Below are positions 9,307-19,413 of a stretch of 64,000 nucleotides of DNA, in pieces. The position numbers and the translations under genes are program-made. This DNA comes from Salinicola rhizosphaerae (lineage in GTDB: Bacteria; Pseudomonadota; Gammaproteobacteria; Pseudomonadales; Halomonadaceae). The notes below the pieces were generated by a model. That model searched no databases, was not told the DNA's origin, and saw nothing but the letters and a program-made list of their open reading frames with translations. Location of the stretch: positions 246,890 to 310,889 of the forward strand of contig NZ_BMZI01000002.1 in the NCBI RefSeq assembly GCF_014652715.1, given 5' to 3'. Within the stretch, counting starts at the first letter, position 1, and each line of letters opens with the position of its first letter.

Positions 9307-10170
9307 ATGCCTCACAGCATGACCGCCTTCTCCCGCCAGACCGTCGAGGCCGACTGGGGCAGCCTGCAGCTCGAACTGCGCTCGGTGAATCAGCGCTATC
9401 TGGAACCGCATTTTCGCCTCGCCGACAGCCTGCGCGATCTCGAACCCCACTTCCGCGAGGCGCTGCGCTCGCGGCTCGCACGCGGCAAGGTCGAGTGCTT
9501 TCTGCGCTTCGACCCCGCCGAAGCCGACGCCGCGCCAGGCATCAACGCCGGCCAGCTCGATGCACTTTCTCAGGTGCTGACGCAGGTGCGTGACCGCCTG
9601 CCGGAAGCGCCGATGCCCAACGCGTTGGAACTGCTGGCCCATCCAGGCGTGATGGCGACCCAGCGCATGAACCTGGAAGCGGTCAAGGCCGCAGGCCTCG
9701 AACTGTTCGAGGCCGCGCTGGCCGACCTGCAAACCGGCCGCGCCCGCGAAGGCGAACGCCTGGCCGAGCTGATCCGCGAGCGCCTCGCCGGCGTGCGCGA
9801 ACAGGTCGCCATGGTGCGCGAGCATCTGCCGGCGATTCTCGAGCGCCAACGCACGCAGCTGCTCGAGCGACTGGAGACGGCCAAGGCCGAGCTCGACCCC
9901 CAGCGCCTGGAAGCGGAGATGGTGCTGGTCGCGCAGAAAGCCGACGTCGCCGAAGAGCTCGACCGGCTCGAAACCCACGTCACCGAGGTCGAACGCCAGC
10001 TCAAGCAGAAAGGCCCCATCGGCCGGCGCCTCGACTTCCTGATGCAGGAGCTGAACCGCGAAGCCAACACCCTCTCCTCCAAGGCCATCGTCGCCGACAC
10101 CACCCGCTGCGCGGTGGAGTTGAAGGTACTGATCGAGCAGATGAGGGAGCAGATTCAGAATCTGGAGTGA
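9307..10170 (+). CDS. yicC: YicC-family endoribonuclease/RNA regulator
   Basis: 287-residue member of the YicC/YloC family, known as an endoribonuclease that promotes turnover of some regulatory RNAs in E. coli. Family features are the N-terminal SMTAFSR and LRSVNQRYLEPHFRL, a glutamate/leucine-rich helical middle, and the C-terminal domain GPIGRRLDFLMQELNREANTLSSKA with the end VELKVLIEQMREQIQNLE. The start is at PHSMTAFS, preceded by CAAGGAATCCCC. Divergent from rph with 180 bases between starts. In pseudomonads gmk follows closely; here a bestrophin follows and gmk lies about 49 kb away. Confidence 0.95.
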   Translation: MPHSMTAFSRQTVEADWGSLQLELRSVNQRYLEPHFRLADSLRDLEPHFREALRSRLARGKVECFLRFDPAEADAAPGINAGQLDALSQVLTQVRDRLPEAPMPNALELLAHPGVMATQRMNLEAVKAAGLELFEAALADLQTGRAREGERLAELIRERLAGVREQVAMVREHLPAILERQRTQLLERLETAKAELDPQRLEAEMVLVAQKADVAEELDRLETHVTEVERQLKQKGPIGRRLDFLMQELNREANTLSSKAIVADTTRCAVELKVLIEQMREQIQNLE

Positions 10171-10233
10171 AGGCCGTTTCCTGAGGCCACAGGTCGTGGG
10201 TCTGTTCTTCCATCCACTCGGGGCATTCGCCGC

Positions 10234-11133
10234 ATGATCGTCAACCAAAACCCAAGCTGGATCGGGGCGCTGGTCACGCTCAAGGGCTCGATCATCAAGC
10301 GCATCGCGCTACGCTGCCTGATGATCACGCTGCTCGCCTGCCTGATCGTTCTGATCGAAAGGCGCTATCCGGCCTGGTTCGCGCCGGTCAGCGCGACGCC
10401 GTTTACTCTGCTCGGGCTATCGCTCTCGATCTTCATGAGCTTTCGCAATACCGCCTGTCACGACCGCTGGTGGGAGGGACGCCGCGCCTGGGGCAACGTA
10501 CTGATCGAAACGCGCTCGTTCATCCGCGCCAGCGTGGCGCTGGAGAACACTGCCACCCGAGCCTCCCTGCTGCGCGAGCTGTGCGGCTTCAGCCATGCGC
10601 TCAACGCGCGGCTTCGCGGCGAGGATGAATACGCTGCCGCCCGCGCCTGGCTGCCTGAGACGCGCGCTGCCTATGGCATCAACGTCAGCGATGCGATTCT
10701 GCGCCGGGTCGGCAACCAGTGCGCAAAACTTGCCAGCGACTCGGCAATCAACGAATGGCGCTACACGATTCTGGAACAGCGCCTGCACACGCTGGCAACG
10801 GCCCAGGGCACCTGCGAGCGGATCAAGCAGACACCACTCCCCTTTCCTTACACGCTGCTACTGCACCGCACCATCTTTCTTTTCTGCATCCTGCTGCCAT
10901 TTGCGATGGCGCAGCCGCTCGGCTGGATCACGCCGGTTTTTACCGCCATCGTCAGCTACACCTTCTTCGGCCTGGATGCCATCGCGGAAGAACTGGAAGA
11001 CCCGTTCGGCTACGACGAGAACGACCTGCCCACAAGCGCCATAGCGCGTACCATCGAGCGAGAGATTCTCGACGCGCTGGGCGAGACCGAATTACCGCCG
11101 GCACCGCAGAGCCGTAGCCGAGTACTGACCTGA
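10234..11133 (+). CDS. Bestrophin family (UPF0187) anion channel
   Basis: 299-residue inner-membrane protein of the bacterial bestrophin-like family, which form pentameric ion channels in studied relatives. It has a hydrophobic helix near residues 27-45, the hallmark segment SLSIFMSFRNTACHDRWWEGRRAWG (about residues 64-88), and a pair of hydrophobic helices near residues 210-250 (FLFCILLPFAMAQPLGW, FTAIVSYTFFGLDAI). These are followed by EELEDPFGYDENDLP, the acidic loop conserved at the end of the family. 63 bases after yicC and on the same strand, so co-transcription is possible. Convergent with aspA, with no clear terminator in the ten-base gap. Confidence 0.93.
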   Translation: MIVNQNPSWIGALVTLKGSIIKRIALRCLMITLLACLIVLIERRYPAWFAPVSATPFTLLGLSLSIFMSFRNTACHDRWWEGRRAWGNVLIETRSFIRASVALENTATRASLLRELCGFSHALNARLRGEDEYAAARAWLPETRAAYGINVSDAILRRVGNQCAKLASDSAINEWRYTILEQRLHTLATAQGTCERIKQTPLPFPYTLLLHRTIFLFCILLPFAMAQPLGWITPVFTAIVSYTFFGLDAIAEELEDPFGYDENDLPTSAIARTIEREILDALGETELPPAPQSRSRVLT

Positions 11134-11142
11134 GCCGCCCTT

Positions 11143-12594
<1,452 letters not shown>

Positions 12595-12863
12595 GGTTGC
12601 AGTCGTCTTCGCAGCGGGGGGAGAAAGGCCGCGCCGCCCAGGGCGACGCGGTTCGGTGATTCAGTGACGCTACGTTAACGCCGCCGCGAACGGCTGCCCA
12701 ATGCCGTTGTGTGGTGGTGCATGCCGGGGTGGTATGGGATCGTCTTCGCTGGATAGCACGGCGGTCGGAAAGCTCAGGACTGGCAGAGCGATGTCGAATC
12801 TTGATGTCAGTTCAACGGAAAGCGCATAGACTAGGCCCATTAAACTAAGTCCAGGAAACCACC

Positions 12864-13103
12864 ATGGAATCCGTCAACATCCACGAAGCCAAGACCCGGC
12901 TCTCTCAGCTTCTTGCCAAAGCCGCGCAGGGAGAAGGTTTTGTCATTGCCAAGGCCGGCAAGCCCATTGCCAAGGTCACGGCTATCGATAGCCCGGACGC
13001 CGGTCAGCAGAAACGGCTTGGCTTCATGAAGGGCCAGTTCAAGGTTCCCGAGGACTTCGACCGCATGGGCGAGCAAGAGATCGCTGACATGTTCGGGGCT
13101 TGA
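12864..13103 (+). CDS. Antitoxin of the Phd/YefM family
   Basis: 79-residue protein beginning ESVNIHEAKTRLSQLLAKAAQGEGF. This is the Phd/YefM fold that dimerises, binds its own promoter and neutralises a partner toxin through a flexible C terminus, here the segment from about residue 50 (QKRLGFMKGQFKVPEDF). Upstream CCAGGAAACCACC gives a ribosome binding site. The stop is one base from the GTG of the PIN toxin, so the two are co-translated. VapB-type naming would also fit because the partner is a PIN protein, but the fold signature is Phd/YefM. Confidence 0.92.
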   Translation: MESVNIHEAKTRLSQLLAKAAQGEGFVIAKAGKPIAKVTAIDSPDAGQQKRLGFMKGQFKVPEDFDRMGEQEIADMFGA

Positions 13104-13104
13104 C

Positions 13105-13491
13105 GTGAATCTTTTACTCGATACTCACGTCTTGCTGTGGGCCGCCGCAGAGCCAGAACGACTGTCCGACGAAGCCGTCGCGCTGATCGAAGATACCGGG
13201 AACACTCTCCATTTCAGCGCGGCAAGTCTGTGGGAGATCGTGATCAAGAACGGGCTCCAGCGTCCCGACTTCCAGTTGGACCCGCACCTCTTCCGCCGCA
13301 GTTTGATCGACAACGGATACCTTGAGCTACCCATCGCCGCGTCACACACGCTGGCTGTCAGCCACTTGCCGGATATTCACAAAGATCCGTTCGATCGCAT
13401 CCTGGTCGCCCAGGCCGAGTCTGAAGGCTTTCTGCTGCTGACGGCGGATGAGCTGGTGGCGCGTTACCCGGGGCCGATTCGGCGGGTCTAG
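13105..13491 (+). CDS. vapC: PIN-domain toxin (VapC-like ribonuclease)
   Basis: 128-residue PIN domain. NLLLDTHVLLWAAAEPERL carries the first acidic residue (D6), LWEIVIKNGL a middle Glu, and HKDPFDRILVAQAESEGFLLLTADE the C-terminal acidic residues, so the Mg-dependent nuclease site looks intact. Relatives cut tRNA or rRNA and arrest growth. GTG start at 13105 directly follows the antitoxin stop. The pair lies next to a DUF3883 nuclease-like gene. Confidence 0.93.
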   Translation: MNLLLDTHVLLWAAAEPERLSDEAVALIEDTGNTLHFSAASLWEIVIKNGLQRPDFQLDPHLFRRSLIDNGYLELPIAASHTLAVSHLPDIHKDPFDRILVAQAESEGFLLLTADELVARYPGPIRRV

Positions 13492-13542
13492 AATGACTAG
13501 GCACTCATTGCAAATCAATCGAATCATCCTTGAGTGATTACC

Positions 13543-14394
13543 ATGCCCCAATCGCATTGGAGCGTTCTCGAAGTCGAAGCCATCGTTGCAACGTATCGGC
13601 AGATGCTCGTCGCCGAACTAAGTGGACAGCGCTACAACAAGAGTCAGCTCAATCAAGCGTTGATGGAACGTCTCCAAGACCGCTCTAGGTCCTCCATCGA
13701 ATATAAACACCGCAACATCAGCGCCGTACTACGCGATGCCGACTGCCCCTATGTGGACGGCTACAAACCCTTGGGCAACTACCAAGGAATGCTCGTCGAA
13801 GCCGTAGAGCGGGTCTTGTTGGGTAGCGAAATATTCGATCGCGCGGCCCGCTCCGCCGCCGAGCGGCCAGCGGTCGATTCAGCCGAGCCAGCCCATGATG
13901 GTGTCATTGTGATGCCACCAGAGGCATCGCAGTCCCATCACGAGATCAACGAAAGGCCCGCCGCCTACGAACGACGCCCAATCAAGCGTGACTATCTCGC
14001 CCGTGAAGCGCATAACCGCGAACTCGGCCTTTCTGGTGAGCGCTTTGTCGTTAGCTTCGAGCAGCGCCGCTTGCGTCAAGCAGGCGAATCTCGACTCGCG
14101 GATCGGGTAGAGCACATTGCTGAAACACAGGGCGACGGCGCCGGATTCGACGTACTCTCTTTCGAGCCGAATGGACGTGAGCGCTGGATTGAGGTCAAAA
14201 CGACAGCCTTTGCTAAAGAGAGCGCATTTTTCATCACACCCAACGAACTCGCTTGCTCACGCGACAACGCCGAGCGCTATCATCTTTTCCGCCTATTCAC
14301 GTTTCGCCATAAACCGAGAATGTTCTGCTTGCAGGGGGATATGAGCGATTATTTGTGCCTTGAGCCCAATAGCTATCGGGCAGGTATTCGTTAG
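13543..14394 (+). CDS. DUF3883 domain protein, predicted PD-(D/E)XK-type nuclease
   Basis: About 283 residues. The N-terminal ~95 residues (WSVLEVEAIVATYRQML, SIEYKHRNISAVL, GYKPLGNYQGML) form a domain I associate with restriction-type or DNA-binding proteins. A charged linker follows. The C-terminal ~120 residues are DUF3883, containing GERFVVSFEQRRL, then GAGFDVLSFEPNG and RWIEVKTTAF. That D...E-x-K arrangement fits a PD-(D/E)XK nuclease core. ATG at 13543 is preferred to GTG at 13534; neither has a good ribosome binding site. The coding sequence is visibly poorer in G+C than its neighbours, which suggests transfer. It is next to a toxin-antitoxin pair and convergent with cydC. A defence or DNA-repair role is inference. 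Confidence 0.8.
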   Translation: MPQSHWSVLEVEAIVATYRQMLVAELSGQRYNKSQLNQALMERLQDRSRSSIEYKHRNISAVLRDADCPYVDGYKPLGNYQGMLVEAVERVLLGSEIFDRAARSAAERPAVDSAEPAHDGVIVMPPEASQSHHEINERPAAYERRPIKRDYLAREAHNRELGLSGERFVVSFEQRRLRQAGESRLADRVEHIAETQGDGAGFDVLSFEPNGRERWIEVKTTAFAKESAFFITPNELACSRDNAERYHLFRLFTFRHKPRMFCLQGDMSDYLCLEPNSYRAGIR

Positions 14395-14509
14395 TGGTCA
14401 GTAAAATCACTGCCAGGGCATAGGGAATTCTCAAGACAGTTCCAGTTAGCTTGTGTCGAGACTATCACCCCACCCGCGCCCCACCCGGCGAGTCATGTTC
14501 ACGATACGC

Positions 14510-14542
14510 AAAAAAATCGACATGACCCGATAGTCATGTCGA
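14510..14542 (-). terminator. Intrinsic terminator downstream of cydC
   Basis: TCGACATGAC/GTCATGTCGA arms (14518-14526 with flanking, and 14533-14542) with a six-base loop. On the minus strand they are followed by a run of seven T residues. This ends the cydDC transcript about 85 bases past the cydC stop. Confidence 0.85.
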
Positions 14543-14625
14543 CACCATCGACACCAGCCACTAGTGCGACCTGATCACTGTTATTTCATTTTCGGCGATA
14601 ACTTAAAATAGCTATCGGCCTTATT

Positions 14626-16311
14626 TTAACTTCGCGATTCGTGGAGAGGTTCATGCCCCACCTTCTCCACTCTGCCCACGAACGCGAGCGCGCGCGGCCA
14701 GTGCGAGACGAGCAGCGTGGTCTTGCCTTGCATCAATTTGCCGAGGGCTTCCAGCACGCGGGCTTCGCTGTCGGCATCGAGGCCTTCGGTGGGTTCATCG
14801 AGCAGGAGGATACGGGCGTCGCGGAGAAACGCGCGGGCGATGGCGACGCGTCTTGCCTGGCCGCCGGAGAGGCGGGTGCCGACTTCGCCGACGAGCGTGT
14901 CGAGTCCGTCGGGGAAGTTACTGATCTCGTCTTCGAGGCCGGCGAGTTTGAGTGCGTGATGGAGTTCATCGTCGCTGGCATCGGGTTTGGCGAGCAGGAG
15001 GTTGTCGCGGATCGAGGCGTTGAACAGATGCGTGCGCTGGGCGACGACGGAGATCGTCTGGCGCAGCGTGGCCTCACTGATCTCGCGCAGGTCGACGCCG
15101 CCGATGGTGATCTCGCCTGACTGGAATTCGCGGAAGCGCTGAACGAGCGCGAGCAGCGTGCTCTTGCCGGCGCCGCTCTCGCCGACGAGGCCGACGGATT
15201 CGCCCTCGGCAAGCGACAGCGAGAAGTCTTGAAGCGCCCAGTCGCTCTCGGGCCGGTAGCGCATGCTGACATCCGTCAGCGTCAGATCGAAACATGCCGG
15301 CACTTTGGCGATGGCGGCATCGGGGGCGCGCACGGCAGGTGTGGCATCGGCGATCTCGAAGATGCGGCGGGCGGCAGCGGCGGTTTCACCAAAGGCAGCG
15401 AACGCCATCGGCAGCGGCGCGACGGCTTCGAAGCTCGCCAGCACCCAGAGCGCGAGCATGGCGAGCTGCGGGCCGGGCATGTCTCCGGCGGCCACCAGCG
15501 GGATCACCAGCACCAGCGCGCCCCACATGGCGAGGTTGCCGACAAGCCCGGAGAGCGCGCGGCCGATGGCGCCGACCCACATCTGGCGGCGCTGGGCGGC
15601 GATCAGGCGCTCGCCGAGTTCGAGCACGCGCGCACGCTGACGCTCGAAGGCGCCGAGCACGAAGAGTTCGCCAAGCCCGCGCGTGGTGTCGGTGGCGGCG
15701 GAGTCCAAAGCGCTTCGAATCTCTGTCAGCCCGCGCCCGGCGCTGGCGGCGAACTTCTGCACCATTAGCGGAATGACGAGCACGGCGAGCAGGAGCGCGA
15801 CGAGGTCCAGCGCGGCGACGCGGCCGTCATAGAGCGCAAGGCCTGCGACGATGACGATCGAGCAGATCAGCGCGTTGATCACCGGCGCCAGAATGCGCAG
15901 GTAGAAGTTGTCGAGGCTGTCGATATCCGAGCGGATGCGGGCGAGCAGGTCACCGCCGCGCCAGGAATCCATCGCCGCGGGCCCGAGCGGTTCGAGACGC
16001 TCGTAGAACCAGACCCGCAGTTCGGCGAGAAAGCGCAGCGTCGCTTCGTGGGTGACGAGGCGTTCGCCATAGCGCGCGCCGGTGCGCAGGATTGCCAGTC
16101 CGCGAATCAGCGCCGCCGGCGCGAAATAGGAGATCGACTGCGGCCCCAACCCGGCCAGGGCCATGCCGGCAATGAACCAGCCGGAGAGCGCGAGCAGCGC
16201 GACATTGGCGAGAATCACCACGCAGCCGAGTGCGATACCGCCGACGACCCAGATGCGATAGGGGCGAAACAGCCGCATCAGGCGCCGCATGTCGTTCATG
16301 CCGGTCTTCAT
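14626..16311 (-). CDS. cydC: Thiol reductant ABC exporter, subunit CydC
   Basis: Half of the CydDC heterodimer, an inner-membrane ABC exporter of cysteine/glutathione (more recently also assigned to heme) needed to assemble bd-type oxidases. 561 residues. Six hydrophobic segments fill the first ~300 residues (IWVVGGIALGCVVILANVAL onward). The nucleotide-binding domain then has Walker A GESGAGKST (about 379), signature LSGGQARR, Walker B RILLLDEPTEGLD and the switch His in LLVSHWPRAL. Its start overlaps the cydD stop by four bases (ATGA), so the two are translationally coupled. It is downstream of the oxidase genes it serves. Confidence 0.95.
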   Translation of the reverse strand: MKTGMNDMRRLMRLFRPYRIWVVGGIALGCVVILANVALLALSGWFIAGMALAGLGPQSISYFAPAALIRGLAILRTGARYGERLVTHEATLRFLAELRVWFYERLEPLGPAAMDSWRGGDLLARIRSDIDSLDNFYLRILAPVINALICSIVIVAGLALYDGRVAALDLVALLLAVLVIPLMVQKFAASAGRGLTEIRSALDSAATDTTRGLGELFVLGAFERQRARVLELGERLIAAQRRQMWVGAIGRALSGLVGNLAMWGALVLVIPLVAAGDMPGPQLAMLALWVLASFEAVAPLPMAFAAFGETAAAARRIFEIADATPAVRAPDAAIAKVPACFDLTLTDVSMRYRPESDWALQDFSLSLAEGESVGLVGESGAGKSTLLALVQRFREFQSGEITIGGVDLREISEATLRQTISVVAQRTHLFNASIRDNLLLAKPDASDDELHHALKLAGLEDEISNFPDGLDTLVGEVGTRLSGGQARRVAIARAFLRDARILLLDEPTEGLDADSEARVLEALGKLMQGKTTLLVSHWPRALAFVGRVEKVGHEPLHESRS

Positions 16312-18170
16312 AGAACACCTCGCTCGGCGAGTTCGACGAAGCGCGCGAAGGCGCCACTGGCGGCTTCGAGTTCGGCGGGCGTGCCGTGCTCGACGATGCG
16401 CCCGCGATCGAGAAAGAGGATGCGATCTGCCCGGCGTGCCGCGCTGATATCGTGCGTGATCAGCAGCGTGGCAGTGTCAACGCGGGCGCGATCCAGCCCG
16501 GCGAGCACGCGCGCGGCGGTACCGGCATCCAGCGAGGCGGTGGGCTCGTCGAGCACCAGCACGTCCGGGCGCCCCAGCAGCGCGCGAGCGAGCGCGAGAC
16601 GCTGAATCTGACCGCCGGAAAGTCCGCTGCCACCGTCGCCGAGCCAGGTCTCGAGACCGTCTGGCAGCTTATGCACGATATCGAGCGCGTCGGCGGCACG
16701 GAGCGCGGCCTCGATGTCGTCCCGCGTCGACTCGGGTGCGCCAAGCGTCAGGTTTTCACCGATCGTGCCGGCAAAGAGCGTCGGGCGCTGCGGCATCCAG
16801 CCCAGGCGTTGGCGCCAGGCATCCGGGGCGAGCATTGGAAGGGGGATCTCGTCGATACGAATCACGCCGTCGCTGACCGGCAAGAACCCGAGCAGCAGCT
16901 TGCCGAGCGTGGTCTTGCCCGCCCCGCTGGGGCCGACCAGCGCCACGCACTCGCCGCGCGCGAGCGTGAAATCGATCGCCTCGACACCGTCGCCGTGGCT
17001 TTCCTCACCTCCAGCCGTTGGACCATGGTGGAAGCTGACCTGCTCGAAGCGAACGCGCGCGATGGGGCGATCCGGCAGCGCCTGGGCTTTTTTTAGCTCG
17101 CCGCTACCCTCGTTCGGCTCGCCACTGCCCTCGTTCGGCTCGCCACTGCCCTCGCGCTGTTCGTTGTCTGGCTCGCCACTGTCCTCGCTCAGAATAGGCA
17201 TCAGTTCGCCGACGGCGCCGATCGCTTCCATCCGGGCGTGGTAATTGGCACCCATGTCGCGCAGCGGGCGGTAGAACTCCGGCGCGAGCAGCAGCGCGAA
17301 CAGGCCCGGCAGGAAGTCGAGCTGGCCATAATAAAGCCGAAAGCCGATATAGACCGCGACCATGGCGACACCGAGCGTGGCGAAGAACTCGAGCACCAGC
17401 GAGGAGAGAAACGCGACCCGCAGCACCTTCATCGTCGCGCTGCGGTAATCCTCGGAGATACGTGCGACCGCCTCCGCCTCGCGCCGGCTGGCGCCGAACT
17501 GCTTGAGTGTGGTCAGTCCTTCGATGGCATCGAAGAAGTGCGCGCCCATCAGCGCCAGCCGCCGCCACTGCTTCTGGCTCAGCGCTTCGGCGCCGCGACC
17601 GACGATGATCATGAACAGCGGCAGAATCGGCGCGGTGATCAACAGAATCAGCCCGGAAACCCAGTCCTGCGGGAAGATCGCGACCAGAATCGCCACCGGG
17701 ATCATCGCGGCGAGCTGCTTCTGTGGCAGGTAGGCGCTGACATAGTCGTGCACGCCCTCTACCGCCGAGCCCAGCGCGTTGGCGATCTCGCCGCTGCGCT
17801 GGCCTTCCATCCAGCGCGGACCGCGCGCGGCGAAACGCGCCATCACCTGTTCGCGCAGCGTGCGCTTGATGCGGCTGGCCGCCTCGAACGCGAGCCGATC
17901 GGTGATCGTCGACATCAGCGCCCGGGCGAGGAAGATGCCGAGCAGCGGCCACAGCCATTGCCACACGCCATCGAGCTCGGCGCCCTCGATGATCGCGGCG
18001 TCGATCACCCGCGCGACCAGCCAGCACTGAATGATCAGCAGCACGCCGCCGATCAATCCCGAGGTCGCCGTCAGCGAGAGCGCGCCGCGCACGGCGCGAG
18101 ACTTCTGCTTGAGCCAGGCTTCGTGGCGCTTGGCGCTGCCATCGTGTGTCGGAGTGCTGCTGAGTGCCAT
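16308..18170 (-). CDS. cydD: Thiol reductant ABC exporter, subunit CydD
   Basis: Partner of CydC in the periplasmic thiol/heme exporter. 620 residues against about 588 in E. coli. Membrane domain in the first ~320 residues; the nucleotide-binding domain has Walker A GPSGAGKTT, signature LSGGQIQR, Walker B VLVLDEPTASLD and switch His in LLITHDISA. The extra length is explained by a hydrophilic, repeat-built linker at about residues 328-358 (EGSGEPN-type units) between the membrane and nucleotide-binding domains. The start gives ALSSTPTHDGSAKR, with no strong ribosome binding site. It follows cioB by 164 bases, and that gap contains a large perfect palindrome. Confidence 0.94.
   Translation of the reverse strand: MALSSTPTHDGSAKRHEAWLKQKSRAVRGALSLTATSGLIGGVLLIIQCWLVARVIDAAIIEGAELDGVWQWLWPLLGIFLARALMSTITDRLAFEAASRIKRTLREQVMARFAARGPRWMEGQRSGEIANALGSAVEGVHDYVSAYLPQKQLAAMIPVAILVAIFPQDWVSGLILLITAPILPLFMIIVGRGAEALSQKQWRRLALMGAHFFDAIEGLTTLKQFGASRREAEAVARISEDYRSATMKVLRVAFLSSLVLEFFATLGVAMVAVYIGFRLYYGQLDFLPGLFALLLAPEFYRPLRDMGANYHARMEAIGAVGELMPILSEDSGEPDNEQREGSGEPNEGSGEPNEGSGELKKAQALPDRPIARVRFEQVSFHHGPTAGGEESHGDGVEAIDFTLARGECVALVGPSGAGKTTLGKLLLGFLPVSDGVIRIDEIPLPMLAPDAWRQRLGWMPQRPTLFAGTIGENLTLGAPESTRDDIEAALRAADALDIVHKLPDGLETWLGDGGSGLSGGQIQRLALARALLGRPDVLVLDEPTASLDAGTAARVLAGLDRARVDTATLLITHDISAARRADRILFLDRGRIVEHGTPAELEAASGAFARFVELAERGVL
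17098..17187. repeat. In-frame 21-bp tandem repeats inside cydD
   Basis: Two perfect copies of CTCGTTCGGCTCGCCACTGCC (17109-17129 and 17130-17150, written in part) are flanked by degenerate copies ending near 17187. Each unit is 21 bases, so it stays in frame. The encoded linker reads EDSGEPDN, EGSGEPN, EGSGEPN, EGSGELK. It lies between the transmembrane and ATPase domains. Confidence 0.9.
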
Positions 18171-18246
18171 GAGGATTCCAGAGCGTAGAGAAGGCCGGGG
18201 CGTGAGGACTGAACCGTGAAAGCCGGGCCGTGAAGACGAAACCCAA

Positions 18247-18279
18247 GAAGCCTCGTTTACGTCACGTAAACGAGGCTTC
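18247..18279. terminator. Perfect 16-bp-arm palindrome between cioB and cydD
   Basis: GAAGCCTCGTTTACGT and ACGTAAACGAGGCTTC are exact complements separated by a single base, giving a 33-base hairpin. On the transcribed (minus) strand it is followed by TTGGGTTTCGTCTTC, only a weak T tract. It may be a partial terminator or an RNA-processing/stability element that sets cydDC expression below cioAB. Confidence 0.6.
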
Positions 18280-18334
18280 CGGCAGTGATGTCGCTACCCG
18301 TAGACGGCAGCGACGATCGGATAACTCGCCGTGA

Positions 18335-19384
18335 TCAGTGGTGGGCGTGCGCGGCCAGCTTGGAGACGCGCGCGCGGAACACCCAGATCTGGTAGGCATT
18401 GTAGAGGATCATCACCGGAATGAAGCCACCCATGGTCATGGTGAAGGTGGTGATCGAGACTTCGGGGCTCGCCGCATCCCAGATCGTCCAGGTGCCCGGG
18501 ATCAGATAGGGGAACATCGTCGCCAGCATGCCCAGGCCCATGATCACCGCCGCGCTGTTGAACCACAGCACCGCCGCGAGATCGCGGTCCTGATTGGTTG
18601 CCCGGCGCATCTGGATGATCGCGAACAGGCTGACGATGAACAGAATGCCCCAGATCCAGACTTCCGAGCCGAACCAGCGGTTGGCGGCCCACGGGAAGAT
18701 CAGCGCGCTCCAGGCAGTGGTCACGGCGACGGCGGCAATGGCGAGATAGAAGATGGTCGCGGTCCATTTGGCCGCATCCTGACGGATCGGCTCATCCTTC
18801 TCGAAGCGTGCCCGCACGAACAGCACGCCGGCCAGCGTCATGGCAATGGTGGAAGCAATGCCGACCCAGATCGAGAACGGCGTGATGAAGGCGAAAGCCC
18901 CGCCGACGTAGGTCGGTACGCGACCGGCTTCATCGGTCATCGGGTAGCCGTGGAGCACCGCACCGACCGACATGCCGCCGAAGAAGGTGACAGTCAGGCT
19001 GGCGACGCCGAACACACCGTCGCTGAAGCGCTGCCAGAACGGCGAGGCGAGATGACGGAACTCCAGCGCCACGGCACGGGCCATGATGCCCCAGAGCACG
19101 AAGGCCAGCGGCACCATGAGGTAGTTGAAGGCCGAGCCGTAGACGTACGGAAAGGTCCCGAACAGGATGCCGCCGGCGACGATCAGCCAGGTCTCGTTGG
19201 CATCCCAGGTGCCGGCCATCGCCGTCATGATCGCGCCACGCTCGTCGTGATCGCGAACGAACAGCGAGAAGATGCCGGCGCCGAGATCGGCGCCATCCAG
19301 CGCAATGTAGATCAGCACGCTCAGGCCCAGCGCAAACCACCACGCGAAGATCAGGACCTGCTGTGAAGCGGAAAACGTATGCAT
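18335..19384 (-). CDS. cioB: Cytochrome bd-type (CIO-type) quinol oxidase subunit II
   Basis: Second integral membrane subunit of the bd oxidase. 349 residues and about eight to nine hydrophobic helices. Family features are WWFALGLSVLIYIALDGADLGAGI near the N terminus, GTWDANETWLIVAGGILFGTFPYVY around residue 58, and PYLIPGTWTIWDAASPE in the C-terminal half. GAGGAA precedes the ATG. The gene is 29 bases after subunit I. No cydX-like small gene follows, which agrees with a CIO-type enzyme. cydB would be the name used in enterobacteria. Confidence 0.95.
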   Translation of the reverse strand: MHTFSASQQVLIFAWWFALGLSVLIYIALDGADLGAGIFSLFVRDHDERGAIMTAMAGTWDANETWLIVAGGILFGTFPYVYGSAFNYLMVPLAFVLWGIMARAVALEFRHLASPFWQRFSDGVFGVASLTVTFFGGMSVGAVLHGYPMTDEAGRVPTYVGGAFAFITPFSIWVGIASTIAMTLAGVLFVRARFEKDEPIRQDAAKWTATIFYLAIAAVAVTTAWSALIFPWAANRWFGSEVWIWGILFIVSLFAIIQMRRATNQDRDLAAVLWFNSAAVIMGLGMLATMFPYLIPGTWTIWDAASPEVSITTFTMTMGGFIPVMILYNAYQIWVFRARVSKLAAHAHH

Positions 19385-19413
19385 CGATGAATTCCTCGAA
19401 TCTGTCCGATGAC

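Noticed and set aside
13534-13543. GTG as start of the DUF3883 gene
   Set aside because: Adds only three residues and has no better ribosome binding site than the ATG at 13543.
18171-18334. cydX small subunit gene after cioB
   Set aside because: No short hydrophobic frame with a ribosome binding site; CIO-type oxidases commonly lack it.
18338-19366. 342-residue plus-strand open frame
   Set aside because: Antisense to cioB; charged composition typical of the complement of membrane-protein codons.
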